Part shown: positions 1 to 12,407 of the stretch, one piece after another
Numbering within the stretch: position 1 is the stretch's first letter
Layout: the number at the start of each line of letters is the position of its first letter
Source of the DNA: Synchiropus splendidus
Lineage: Eukaryota > Chordata > Actinopteri > Syngnathiformes > Callionymidae
NCBI RefSeq assembly: GCF_027744825.2
Contig: NW_026527089.1
Coordinates: 1 to 64,000 of the forward strand
Direction: 5' to 3'
Length of the DNA: 64,000 nt
The notes under the pieces: model-generated
Database searches by the model: none
What the model was told of the DNA's origin: nothing
What the model saw: the letters and a program-made list of their open reading frames with translations, nothing else
Program-made: the position numbers and the translations under genes

Positions 1-188
1 GTGGGTTTCGGAACGCCAAACATAAAAGTGTTAATAACTTTGGAAAAACACTTCAGACAGTTTAGATTTGATGTGCAACTACTAGAAAGACCCTTTCTGC
101 TATAGTGGGAGGTTAAAATTTCATGTTCTGAAGCTTCCCTGAAAAGTTATGGCACAATGCACAAAAACGCTTTTCAGCCTGAGATAAG
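1..188 (+). repeat. Reference monomer 1 (class n1) and its internal landmarks
   Basis: Taken as the numbering reference. Landmarks: CpG dinucleotides at 9-10, 13-14 and 168-169; A5 runs at 44-48 and 163-167; a HindIII-type AAGCTT at 131-136 inside the 8 bp palindrome GAAGCTTC (130-137); and an 8 bp inverted repeat CTGAAAAG (139-146) / CTTTTCAG (170-177). A TAG at 103-105 closes the forward frame that would otherwise be longest. No clear half-unit duplication is visible; A-rich AAAAAC(A/G)CTT motifs at about 44 and 163 are only weakly alike. Confidence 0.95.
139..177. repeat. Inverted repeat within the monomer (8 bp arms, 23 nt loop)
   Basis: CTGAAAAG at 139-146 is the exact reverse complement of CTTTTCAG at 170-177. 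Both arms lie outside the common variable sites and recur in nearly every monomer, so the array holds about 340 potential hairpins spaced 188 bp apart. The stem is AT-rich and modest, and a function is not shown. It could be chance. Confidence 0.6.
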
Positions 189-2067
189 GTGGGTTTCGGA
201 ACGCCAAACATAAAAGTGTTGATAACTTTCGAAAAACACTTCAGAGAGCTTAGATTTGATGTGCACCTACTAGAAAGACCCTTTCTGCTATAGTGGGAGG
301 TTAAAATTTCATGTTCTGAAGCTTCCTGAAAAGTTATGGCACAATGCGTAAAAACGCTTTTCAGCCTGAGATAAGGTGGGTTTCGGAACGCCAAACATAA
401 AAGTGTTGATAACTTTGGAAAAACACTTCAGACAGTTTAGATTTGATGTGCAACTACTAGAAAGACCCTTTCTGCTATAGTGGGAGGTTAAAATTTCATG
501 TTCTGAAGCTTCCCTGAAAAGTTATGGCACAATGCACAAAAACGCTTTTCAGCCTGAGATAAGGTGGGTTTCGGAACGCCAAACATAAAAGTGTTAATAA
601 CTTTGGAAAAACACTTCAGACAGTTTAGATTTGATGTGCAACTACTAGAAAGACCCTTTCTGCTATAGTGGGAGGTTAAAATTTCATGTTCTGAAGCTTT
701 CCTGAAAAGTTATGGCACAATGCACAAAAACGCTTTTCAGCCTGAGATAAGGTGGGTTTCGGAACGCCAAACATAAAAGTGTTGATAACTTTGGAAAAAC
801 ACTTCAGACAGTTTAGATTTGATGTGCAACTACTAGAAAGACCCTTTCTGCTATAGTGGGAGGTTAAAATTTCATGTTCTGAAGCTTCCCTGAAAAGTTA
901 TGGCACAATGCGTAAAAACGCTTTTCAGCCTGAGATAAGGTGGGTTTCGGAACGCCAAACATAAAAGTGTTGATAACTTTGGAAAAACACTTCAGACAGT
1001 TTAGATTTGATGTGCAACTACTAGAAAGACCCTTTCTGCTATAGTGGGAGGTTAAAATTTCATGTTCTGAAGCTTTCCTGAAAAGTTATGGCACAATGCA
1101 CAAAAACGCTTTTCAGCCTGAGATAAGGTGGGTTTCGGAACGCCAAACATAAAAGTGTTGATAACTTTTGAAAAACACTTCAGACAGCTTAGATTTGATG
1201 TGCAACTACTAGAAAGACCCTTTCTGCTATAGTGGGAGGTTAAAATTTCATGTTCTGAAGCTTCCCTGAAAAGTTATGGCACAATGCACAAAAACGCTTT
1301 TCAGCCTGAGATAAGGTGGGTTTCGGAACGCCAAACATAAAAGTGTTGATAACTTTGGAAAAACACTTCAGACAGTTTAGATTTGATGTGCAACTACTAG
1401 AAAGATCCTTTCTGCTATAGTGGGAGGTTAAAATTTCATGTTCTGAAGCTTCCCTGAAAAGTTATGGCACAATGCACAAAAACGCTTTTCAGCCTGAGAT
1501 AAGGTGGGTTTCGGAACGCCAAACATAAAAGTGTTGATAACTTTCGAAAAACACTTCAGAGAGCTTAGATTTGATGTGCACCTACTAGAAAGACCCTTTC
1601 TGCTATAGTGGGAGGTTAAAATTTCATGTTCTGAAGCTTCCCTGAAAAGTTATGGCACAATGCGTAAAAACGCTTTTCAGCCTGAGATAAGGTGGGTTTC
1701 GGAACGCCAAACATAAAAGTGTTGATAACTTTGGAAAAACACTTCAGACAGTTTAGATTTGATGTGCAACTACTAGAAAGACCCTTTCTGCTATAGTGGG
1801 AGGTTAAAATTTCATGTTCTGAAGCTTTCCTGAAAAGTTATGGCACAATGCACAAAAACGCTTTTCAGCCTGAGATAAGGTGGGTTTCGGAACGCCAAAC
1901 ATAAAAGTGTTGATAACTTTCGAAAAACACTTCAGAGAGCTTAGATTTGATGTGCACCTACTAGAAAGACCCTTTCTGCTATAGTGGGAGGTTAAAATTT
2001 CATGTTCTGAAGCTTCCCTGAAAAGTTATGGCACAATGCGTAAAAACGCTTTTCAGCCTGAGATAAG

Positions 2068-5000
2068 GTGGGTTTCGGAACGCCAAACATAAAAGTGTTG
2101 ATAACTTTGGAAAAACACTTCAGACAGTTTAGATTTGATGTGCAACTACTAGAAAGACCCTTTCTGCTATAGTGGGAGGTTAAAATTTCATGTTCTGAAG
2201 CTTTCCTGAAAAGTTATGGCACAATACACAAAAACGCTTTTCAGCCTGAGATAAGGTGGGTTTCGGAACGCCAAACATAAAAGTGTTGATAACTTTGGAA
2301 AAACACTTCAGACAGTTTAGATTTGATGTGCAACTACTAGAAAGACCCTTTCTGCTATAGTGGGAGGTTAAAATTTCATGTTCTGAAGCTTTCCTGAAAA
2401 GTTATGGCACAATGCACAAAAACGCTTTTCAGCCTGAGATAAGGTGGGTTTCGGAACGCCAAACATAAAAGTGTTAATAACTTTCGAAAAACACTTCAGA
2501 GAGCTTAGATTTGATGTGCACCTACTAGAAAGACCCTTTCTGCTATAGTGGGAGGTTAAAATTTCATGTTCTGAAGCTTCCCTGAAAAGTTATGGCACAA
2601 TGCACAAAAACGCTTTTCAGCCTGAGATAAGGTGGGTTTCGGAACGCCAAACATAAAAGTGTTAATAACTTTGTAAAAACACTTCAGACAGTTTAGATTT
2701 GATGTGCAACTACTAGAAAGACCCTGTCTGCTATAGTGGGAGGTTAAAATTTCATGTTCTGAAGCTTTCCTGAAAAGTTATGGCACAATGCACAAAAACG
2801 CTTTTCAGCCTGAGATAAGGTGGGTTTCGGAACGCCAAACATAAAAGTGTTAATAACTTTGGAAAAACACTTCAGACAGTTTAGATTTGATGTGCAACTA
2901 CTAGAAAGACCCTTTCTGCTATAGTGGGAGGTTAAAATTTCATGTTCTGAAGCTTCCCTGAAAAGTTATGGCACAATGCACAAAAACGCTTTTCAGCCTG
3001 AGATAAGGTGGGTTTCGGAACGCCAAACATAAAAGTGTTGATAACTTTCGAAAAACACTTCAGAGAGCTTAGATTTGATGTGCACCTACTAGAAAGACCC
3101 TTTCTGCTATAGTGGGAGGTTAAAATTTCATGTTCTGAAGCTTCCCTGAAAAGTTATGGCACAATGCGTAAAAACGCTTTTCAGCCTGAGATAAGGTGGG
3201 TTTCGGAACGCCAAACATAAAAGTGTTGATAACTTTGGAAAAACACTTCAGACAGTTTAGATTTGATGTGCAACTACTAGAAAGACCCTTTCTGCTATAG
3301 TGGGAGGTTAAAATTTCATGTTCTGAAGCTTCCCTGAAAAGTTATGGCACAATGCACAAAAACGCTTTTCAGCCTGAGATAAGGTGGGTTTCGGAACGCC
3401 AAACATAAAAGTGTTAATAACTTTGGAAAAACACTTCAGACAGTTTAGATTTGATGTGCAACTACTAGAAAGACCCTTTCTGCTATAGTGGGAGGTTAAA
3501 ATTTCATGTTCTGAAGCTTTCCTGAAAAGTTATGGCACAATGCACAAAAACGCTTTTCAGCCTGAGATAAGGTGGGTTTCGGAACGCCAAACATAAAAGT
3601 GTTGATAACTTTGGAAAAACACTTCAGACAGTTTAGATTTGATGTGCAACTACTAGAAAGACCCTTTCTGCTATAGTGGGAGGTTAAAATTTCATGTTCT
3701 GAAGCTTCCCTGAAAAGTTATGGCACAATGCGTAAAAACGCTTTTCAGCCTGAGATAAGGTGGGTTTCGGAACGCCAAACATAAAAGTGTTGATAACTTT
3801 GGAAAAACACTTCAGACAGTTTAGATTTGATGTGCAACTACTAGAAAGACCCTTTCTGCTATAGTGGGAGGTTAAAATTTCATGTTCTGAAGCTTTCCTG
3901 AAAAGTTATGGCACAATGCACAAAAACGCTTTTCAGCCTGAGATAAGGTGGGTTTCGGAACGCCAAACATAAAAGTGTTGATAACTTTTGAAAAACACTT
4001 CAGACAGCTTAGATTTGATGTGCAACTACTAGAAAGACCCTTTCTGCTATAGTGGGAGGTTAAAATTTCATGTTCTGAAGCTTCCCTGAAAAGTTATGGC
4101 ACAATGCACAAAAACGCTTTTCAGCCTGAGATAAGGTGGGTTTCGGAACGCCAAACATAAAAGTGTTGATAACTTTGGAAAAACACTTCAGACAGTTTAG
4201 ATTTGATGTGCAACTACTAGAAAGATCCTTTCTGCTATAGTGGGAGGTTAAAATTTCATGTTCTGAAGCTTCCCTGAAAAGTTATGGCACAATGCACAAA
4301 AACGCTTTTCAGCCTGAGATAAGGTGGGTTTCGGAACGCCAAACATAAAAGTGTTGATAACTTTCGAAAAACACTTCAGAGAGCTTAGATTTGATGTGCA
4401 CCTACTAGAAAGACCCTTTCTGCTATAGTGGGAGGTTAAAATTTCATGTTCTGAAGCTTCCCTGAAAAGTTATGGCACAATGCGTAAAAACGCTTTTCAG
4501 CCTGAGATAAGGTGGGTTTCGGAACGCCAAACATAAAAGTGTTGATAACTTTGGAAAAACACTTCAGACAGTTTAGATTTGATGTGCAACTACTAGAAAG
4601 ACCCTTTCTGCTATAGTGGGAGGTTAAAATTTCATGTTCTGAAGCTTTCCTGAAAAGTTATGGCACAATGCACAAAAACGCTTTTCAGCCTGAGATAAGG
4701 TGGGTTTCGGAACGCCAAACATAAAAGTGTTGATAACTTTTGAAAAACACTTCAGACAGCTTAGATTTGATGTGCAACTACTAGAAAGACCCTTTCTGCT
4801 ATAGTGGGAGGTTAAAATTTCATGTTCTGAAGCTTCCCTGAAAAGTTATGGCACAATGCACAAAAACGCTTTTCAGCCTGAGATAAGGTGGGTTTCGGAA
4901 CGCCAAACATAAAAGTGTTGATAACTTTGGAAAAACACTTCAGACAGTTTAGATTTGATGTGCAACTACTAGAAAGACCCTTTCTGCTATAGTGGGAGGT

Positions 5001-6391
5001 TAAAATTTCATGTTCTGAAGCTTCCCTGAAAAGTTATGGCACAATGCACAAAAACGCTTTTCAGCCTGAGATAAGGTGGGTTTCGGAACGCCAAACATAA
5101 AAGTGTTGATAACTTTGGAAAAACACTTCAGACAGTTTAGATTTGATGTGCAACTACTAGAAAGACCCTTTCTGCTATAGTGGGAGGTTAAAATTTCATG
5201 TTCTGAAGCTTCCCTGAAAAGTTATGGCACAATGCACAAAAACGCTTTTCAGCCTGAGATAAGGTGGGTTTCGGAACGCCAAACATAAAAGTGTTGATAA
5301 CTTTCGAAAAACACTTCAGAGAGCTTAGATTTGATGTGCACCTACTAGAAAGACCCTTTCTGCTATAGTGGGAGGTTAAAATTTCATGTTCTGAAGCTTC
5401 CCTGAAAAGTTATGGCACAATGCGTAAAAACGCTTTTCAGCCTGAGATAAGGTGGGTTTCGGAACGCCAAACATAAAAGTGTTGATAACTTTGGAAAAAC
5501 ACTTCAGACAGTTTAGATTTGATGTGCAACTACTAGAAAGACCCTTTCTGCTATAGTGGGAGATTAAAATTTCATGTTCTGAAGCTTTCCTGAAAAGTTA
5601 TGGCACAATGCACAAAAACGCTTTTCAGCCTGAGATAAGGTGGGTTTCGGAACGCCAAACATAAAAGTGTTGATAACTTTGGAAAAACACTTCAGACAGT
5701 TTAGATTTGATGTGCAACTACTAGAAAGACCCTTTCTGCTATAGTGGGAGGTTAAAATTTCATGTTCTGAAGCTTTCCTGAAAAGTTATGGCACAATGCA
5801 CAAAAACGCTTTTCAGCCTGAGATAAGGTGGGTTTCGGAACGCCAAACATAAAAGTGTTGATAACTTTTGAAAAACACTTCAGACAGCTTAGATTTGATG
5901 TGCAACTACTAGAAAGACCCTTTCTGCTATAGTGGGAGGTTAAAATTTCATGTTCTGAAGCTTCCCTGAAAAGTTATGGCACAATGCACAAAAACGCTTT
6001 TCAGCCTGAGATAAGGTGGGTTTCGGAACGCCAAACATAAAAGTGTTGATAACTTTGGAAAAACACTTCAGACAGTTTAGATTTGATGTGCAACTTCTAG
6101 AAAGACCCTTTCTGCTATAGTGGGAGGTTAAAATTTCATGTTCTGAAGCTTCCCTGAAAAGTTATGGCACAATGCGTAAAAACGCTTTTCAGCCTGAGAT
6201 AAGGTGGGTTTCGGAACGCCAAACATAAAAGTGTTAATAACTTTGGAAAAACACTTCAGACAGTTTAGATTTGATGTGCAACTACTAGAAAGACCCTTTC
6301 TGCTATAGTGGGAGGTTAAAATTTCATGTTCTGAAGCTTTCCTGAAAAGTTATGGCACAATGCACAAAAACGCTTTTCAGCCTGAGATAAG
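2068..6391 (+). repeat. Array segment, monomers 12-34
   Basis: Class order: a2 a2 x1 n2 n1 c3 a1 n2 a3 a2 t1 a1 c3 a2 t1 a1 a1 c3 a2 a2 t1 a3 n2. Private markers are AATACAC in monomer 12 (variant base 2226), A33 combined with a c-type left part in monomer 14, and GTAAAA (2674) plus CCCTGTC (2726) in monomer 15. The same markers recur exactly 8648 bp (46 monomers) downstream. Monomers 16-25 repeat monomers 1-10. Confidence 0.9.
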
Positions 6392-9300
6392 GTGGGTTTC
6401 GGAACGCCAAACATAAAAGTGTTGATAACTTTCGAAAAACACTTCAGAGAGCTTAGATTTGATGTGCACCTACTAGAAAGACCCTTTCTGCTATAGTGGG
6501 AGGTTAAAATTTCATGTTCTGAAGCTTCCCTGAAAAGTTATGGCACAATGCGTAAAAACGCTTTTCAGCCTGAGATAAGGTGGGTTTCGGAACGCCAAAC
6601 ATAAAAGTGTTGATAACTTTGGAAAAACACTTCAGACAGTTTAGATTTGATGTGCAACTACTAGAAAGACCCTTTCTGCTATAGTGGGAGGTTAAAATTT
6701 CATGTTCTGAAGCTTCCCTGAAAAGTTATGGCACAATGCACAAAAACGCTTTTCAGCCTGAGATAAGGTGGGTTTCGGAACGCCAAACATAAAAGTGTTG
6801 ATAACTTTCGAAAAACACTTCAGACAGCTTAGATTTGATGTGCACCTACTAGAAAGACCCTTTCTGCTATAGTGGGAGGTTAAAATTTCATGTTCTGAAG
6901 CTTCCCTGAAAAGTTATGGCACAATGCGTAAAAACGCTTTTCAGCCTGAGATAAGGTGGGTTTCGGAACGCCAAACATAAAAGTGTTGATAACTTTGGAA
7001 AAACACTTCAGACAGTTTAGATTTGATGTGCAACTACTAGAAAGACCCTTTCTGCTATAGTGGGAGGTTAAAATTTCATGTTCTGAAGCTTCCCTGAAAA
7101 GTTATGGCACAATGCACAAAAACGCTTTTCAGCCTGAGATAAGGTGGGTTTCGGAACGCCAAACATAAAAGTGTTAATAACTTTCGAAAAACACTTCAGA
7201 GAGCTTAGATTTGATGTGCACCTACTAGAAAGACCCTTTCTGCTATAGTGGGAGGTTAAAATTTCATGTTCTGAAGCTTCCCTGAAAATTTATGGCACAA
7301 TGCACAAAAACGCTTTTCAGCCTGAGATAAGGTGGGTTTCGGAACGCCAAACATAAAAGTGTTGATAACTTTGGAAAAACACTTCAGACAGTTTAGATTT
7401 GATGTGCAACTACTAGAAAGACCCTTTCTGCTATAGTGGGAGGTTAAAATTTCATGTTCTGAAGCTTTCCTGAAAAGTTATGGCACAATGCACAAAAACG
7501 CTTTTCAGCCTGAGATAAGTTGGGTTTCGGAACGCCAAACATAAAAGTGTTGATAACTTTCGAAAAACACTTCAGAGAGCTTAGATTTGATGTGCACCTA
7601 CTAGAAAGACCCTTTCTGCTATAGTGGGAGGTTAAAATTTCATGTTCTGAAGCTTCCCTGAAAAGTTATGGCACAATGCGTAAAAACGCTTTTCAGCCTG
7701 AGATAAGGTGGGTTTCGGAACGCCAAACATAAAAGTGTTGATAACTTTGGAAAAACACTTCAGACAGTTTAGATTTGATGTGCAACTACTAGAAAGACCC
7801 TTTCTGCTATAGTGGGAGGTTAAAATTTCATGTTCTGAAGCTTTCCTGAAAAGTTATGGCACAATGCACAAAAACGCTTTTCAGCCTGAGATAAGGTGGG
7901 TTTCGGAACGCCAAACATAAAAGTGTTGATAACTTTTGAAAAACACTTCAGACAGCTTAGATTTGATGTGCAACTGCTAGAAAGACCCTTTCTGCTATAG
8001 TGGGAGGTTAAAATTTCATGTTCTGAAGCTTCCCTGAAAAGTTATGGCACAATGCACAAAAACGCTTTTCAGCCTGAGATAAGGTGGGTTTCGGAACGCC
8101 AAACATAAAAGTGTTGATAACTTTGGAAAAACACTTCAGACAGTTTAGATTTGATGTGCAACTACTAGAAAGACCCTTTCTGCTATAGTGGGAGGTTAAA
8201 ATTTCATGTTCTGAAGCTTCCCTGAAAAGTTATGGCACAATGCACAAAAACGCTTTTCAGCCTGAGATAAGGTGGGTTTCGGAACGCCAAACATAAATGT
8301 GTTAATAACTTTGGAAAAACACTTCAGACAGTTTAGATTTGATGTGCAACTACTAGAAAGACCCTTTCTGCTATAGTGGGAGGTTAAAATTTCATGTTCT
8401 GAAGCTTCCCTGAAAAGTTATGGCACAATGCACAAAAACGCTTTTCAGCCTGAGATAAGGTGGGTTTCGGAACGCCAAACATAAAAGTGTTGATAACTTT
8501 CGAAAAACACTTCAGAGAGCTTAGATTTGATGTGCACCTACTAGAAAGACCCTTTCTGCTATAGTGGGAGGTTAAAATTTCATGTTCTGAAGCTTCCCTG
8601 AAAAGTTATGGCACAATGCGTAAAAACGCTTTTCAGCCTGAGATAAGGTGGGTTTCGGAACGCCAAACATAAAAGTGTTGATAACTTTGGAAAAACACTT
8701 CAGACAGTTTAGATTTGATGTGCAACTACTAGAAAGACCCTTTCTGCTATAGTGGGAGGTTAAAATTTCATGTTCTGAAGCTTCCCTGAAAAGTTATGGC
8801 ACAATGCACAAAAACGCTTTTCAGCCTGAGATAAGGTGGGTTTCGGAACGCCAAACATAAAAGTGTTGATAACTTTCGAAAAACACTTCAGACAGCTTAG
8901 ATTTGATGTGCACCTACTAGAAAGACCCTTTCTGCTATAGTGGGAGGTTAAAATTTCATGTTCTGAAGCTTCCCTGAAAAGTTATGGCACAATGCGTAAA
9001 AACGCTTTTCAGCCTGAGATAAGGTGGGTTTCGGAACGCCAAACATAAAAGTGTTGATAACTTTGGAAAAACACTTCAGACAGTTTAGATTTGATGTGCA
9101 ACTACTAGAAAGACCCTTTCTGCTATAGTGGGAGGTTAAAATTTCATGTTCTGAAGCTTCCCTGAAAAGTTATGGCACAATGCACAAAAACGCTTTTCAG
9201 CCTGAGATAAGGTGGGTTTCGGAACGCCAAACATAAAAGTGTTGATAACTTTCGAAAAACACTTCAGACAGCTTAGATTTGATGTGCAACTACTAGAAAG

Positions 9301-10151
9301 ACCCTTTCTGCTATAGTGGGAGGTTAAAATTTCATGTTCTGAAGCTTCCCTGAAAAGTTATGGCACAATGCGTAAAAACGCTTTTCAGCCTGAGATAAGG
9401 TGGGTTTCGGAACGCCAAACATAAAAGTGTTAATAACTTTGGAAAAACACTTCAGACAGTTTAGATTTGATGTGCAACTACTAGAAAGACCCTTTCTGCT
9501 ATAGTGGGAGGTTAAAATTTCATGTTCTGAAGCTTCCCTGAAAAGTTATGGCACAATGCACAAAAACGCTTTTCAGCCTGAGATAAGGTGGGTTTCGGAA
9601 CGCCAAACATAAAAGTGTTGATAACTTTGGAAAAACACTTCAGACAGTTTAGATTTGATGTGCGTCTACTAGAAAGACCCTTTCTGCTATAGTGGGAGGT
9701 TAAAATTTCATGTTCTGAAGCTTCCCTGAAAAGTTATGGCACAATGCACAAAAACGCTTTTCAGCCTGAGATAAGGTGGGTTTCGGAACGCCAAACATAA
9801 AAGTGTTAATAACTTTGGAAAAACACTTCAGACAGTTTAGATTTGATGTGCAACTACTAGAAAGACCCTTTCTGCTATAGTGGGAGGTTAAAATTTCATG
9901 TTCTGAAGCTTCCCTGAAAAGTTATGGCACAATGCACAAAAACGCTTTTCAGCCTGAGATAAGGTGGGTTTCGGAACGCCAAACATAAAAGTGTTGATAA
10001 CTTTCGAAAAACACTTCAGAGAGCTTAGATTTGATGTGCACCTACTAGAAAGACCCTTTCTGCTATAGTGGGAGGTTAAAATTTCATGTTCTGAAGCTTC
10101 CCTGAAAAGTTATGGCACAATGCGTAAAAACGCTTTTCAGCCTGAGATAAG
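6392..10151 (+). repeat. Array segment, monomers 35-54
   Basis: Class order: c3 a1 d3 a1 x1 a2 c3 a2 t1 a1 n1 c3 a1 d3 a1 x3 n1 a1 n1 c3. It contains one a2-t1-a1-n1-c3 word (7708-8647). The word c3-a1-d3-a1 occurs twice, 11 monomers apart (monomers 35-38 and 46-49). Monomer 52 has a double change at 9664-9665 (GCAACT to GCGTCT). Monomer 50 mixes C42 and C61 with A78. Confidence 0.88.
7708..8647 (+). repeat. Five-unit word a2-t1-a1-n1-c3
   Basis: The leftmost clear copy of the commonest long word (940 bp). Others, by class code, start at 14852, 18611, 30643, 36283, 44930, 47374, 57901 and 59969, with a near copy at 53014. The t1 unit has GCAACTGCTAG near 7977 and the n1 unit has CATAAATG near 8298 as private changes. 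Confidence 0.8.
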
Positions 10152-12407
10152 GTGGGTTTCGGAACGCCAAACATAAAAGTGTTGATAACTTTGGAAAAAC
10201 ACTTCAGACAGTTTAGATTTGATGTGCAACTACTAGAAAGACCCTTTCTGCTATAGTGGGAGGTTAAAATTTCATGTTCTGAAGCTTCCCTGAAAAGTTA
10301 TGGCACAATGCACAAAAACGCTTTTCAGCCTGAGATAAGGTGGGTTTCGGAACGCCAAACATAAAAGTGTTGATAACTTTGGAAAAACACTTCAGACAGT
10401 TTAGATTTGATGTGCAACTACTAGAAAGACCCTTTCTGCTATAGTGGGAGGTTAAAATTTCATGTTCTGAAGCTTCCCTGAAAAGTTATGGCACAATGCA
10501 CAAAAACGCTTTTCAGCCTGAGATAAGGTGGGTTTCGGAACGCCAAACATAAAAGTGTTGATAACTTTCGAAAAACACTTCAGAGAGCTTAGATTTGATG
10601 TGCACCTACTAGAAAGACCCTTTCTGCTATAGTGGGAGGTTAAAATTTCATGTTCTGAAGCTTCCCTGAAAAGTTATGGCACAATGCGTAAAAACGCTTT
10701 TCAGCCTGAGATAAGGTGGGTTTCGGAACGCCAAACATAAAAGTGTTGATAACTTTGGAAAAACACTTCAGACAGTTTAGATTTGATGTGCAACTACTAG
10801 AAAGACCCTTTCTGCTATAGTGGGAGGTTAAAATTTCATGTTCTGAAGCTTTCCTGAAAAGTTATGGCACAATACACAAAAACGCTTTTCAGCCTGAGAT
10901 AAGGTGGGTTTCGGAACGCCAAACATAAAAGTGTTGATAACTTTGGAAAAACACTTCAGACAGTTTAGATTTGATGTGCAACTACTAGAAAGACCCTTTC
11001 TGCTATAGTGGGAGGTTAAAATTTCATGTTCTGAAGCTTTCCTGAAAAGTTATGGCACAATGCACAAAAACGCTTTTCAGCCTGAGATAAGGTGGGTTTC
11101 GGAACGCCAAACATAAAAGTGTTAATAACTTTCGAAAAACACTTCAGAGAGCTTAGATTTGATGTGCACCTACTAGAAAGACCCTTTCTGCTATAGTGGG
11201 AGGTTAAAATTTCATGTTCTGAAGCTTCCCTGAAAAGTTATGGCACAATGCACAAAAACGCTTTTCAGCCTGAGATAAGGTGGGTTTCGGAACGCCAAAC
11301 ATAAAAGTGTTAATAACTTTGTAAAAACACTTCAGACAGTTTAGATTTGATGTGCAACTACTAGAAAGACCCTGTCTGCTATAGTGGGAGGTTAAAATTT
11401 CATGTTCTGAAGCTTTCCTGAAAAGTTATGGCACAATGCACAAAAACGCTTTTCAGCCTGAGATAAGGTGGGTTTCGGAACGCCAAACATAAAAGTGTTA
11501 ATAACTTTGGAAAAACACTTCAGACAGTTTAGATTTGATGTGCAACTACTAGAAAGACCCTTTCTGCTATAGTGGGAGGTTAAAATTCCATGTTCTGAAG
11601 CTTCCCTGAAAAGTTATGGCACAATGCACAAAAACGCTTTTCAGCCTGAGATAAGGTGGGTTTCGGAACGCCAAACATAAAAGTGTTGATAACTTTCGAA
11701 AAACACTTCAGAGAGCTTAGATTTGATGTGCACCTACTAGAAAGACCCTTTCTGCTATAGTGGGAGGTTAAAATTTCATGTTCTGAAGCTTCCCTGAAAA
11801 GTTATGGCACAATGCGTAAAAACGCTTTTCAGCCTGAGATAAGGTGGGTTTCGGAACGCCAAACATAAAAGTGTTGATAACTTTGGAAAAACACTTCAGA
11901 CAGTTTAGATTTGATGTGCAACTACTAGAAAGACCCTTTCTGCTATAGTGGGAGGTTAAAATTTCATGTTCTGAAGCTTCCCTGAAAAGTTATGGCACAA
12001 TGCACAAAAACGCTTTTCAGCCTGAGATAAGGTGGGTTTCGGAACGCCAAACATAAAAGTGTTAATAACTTTGGAAAAACACTTCAGACAGTTTAGATTT
12101 GATGTGCAACTACTAGAAAGACCCTTTCTGCTATAGTGGGAGGTTAAAATTTCATGTTCTGAAGCTTTCCTGAAAAGTTATGGCACAATGCACAAAAACG
12201 CTTTTCAGCCTGAGATAAGGTGGGTTTCGGAACGCCAAACATAAAAGTGTTGATAACTTTGGAAAAACACTTCAGACAGTTTAGATTTGATGTGCAACTA
12301 CTAGAAAGACCCTTTCTGCTATAGTGGGAGGTTAAAATTTCATGTTCTGAAGCTTCCCTGAAAAGTTATGGCACAATGCGTAAAAACGCTTTTCAGCCTG
12401 AGATAAG
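10152..12407 (+). repeat. 12-monomer block, copy 1 (monomers 55-66)
   Basis: Class order: a1 a1 c3 a2 a2 x1 n2 n1 c3 a1 n2 a3. It is followed at once by monomers 67-78 with the same order except for the last unit. Monomer 58 carries AATACAC (10874). Monomer 61 carries GTAAAA (11322) and CCCTGTC (11374). These markers lie 46 monomers from the equivalents in monomers 12 and 15, so the block also descends from, or shares an ancestor with, 1880-3759. Confidence 0.9.

Larger units (their letters stand above)
1..2067 (+). repeat. Array segment, monomers 1-11
   Basis: Class order: n1 c3 a1 n2 a3 a2 t1 a1 c3 a2 c3. Monomer 2 lacks one C of a CCC run (at 325-326) and is 187 bp. Monomer 8 has a private C-to-T at 1406 giving GATCC. 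Monomers 1-10 match monomers 16-25 class for class, including the GATCC variant at 4226, so this segment is one copy of a 15-monomer (2.82 kb) duplication whose left end lies outside the window. Confidence 0.9.

Noticed and set aside
189..375. CENP-B box-like match TTCGAAAAACACTTC in class c and d units
   Set aside because: It fits TTCG and the following A and first C of the box, but lacks the GGG of the required CGGG. CENP-B boxes are also a mammalian feature, and most units lack even the TTCG.
113..394. Minus-strand open frame of 93 codons
   Set aside because: It spans monomers 1-3 and exists only because the one-base deletion at 325-326 shifts frames past the usual stops. The peptide is a translation of satellite repeated twice, with no domain, and no other monomer set keeps it open.
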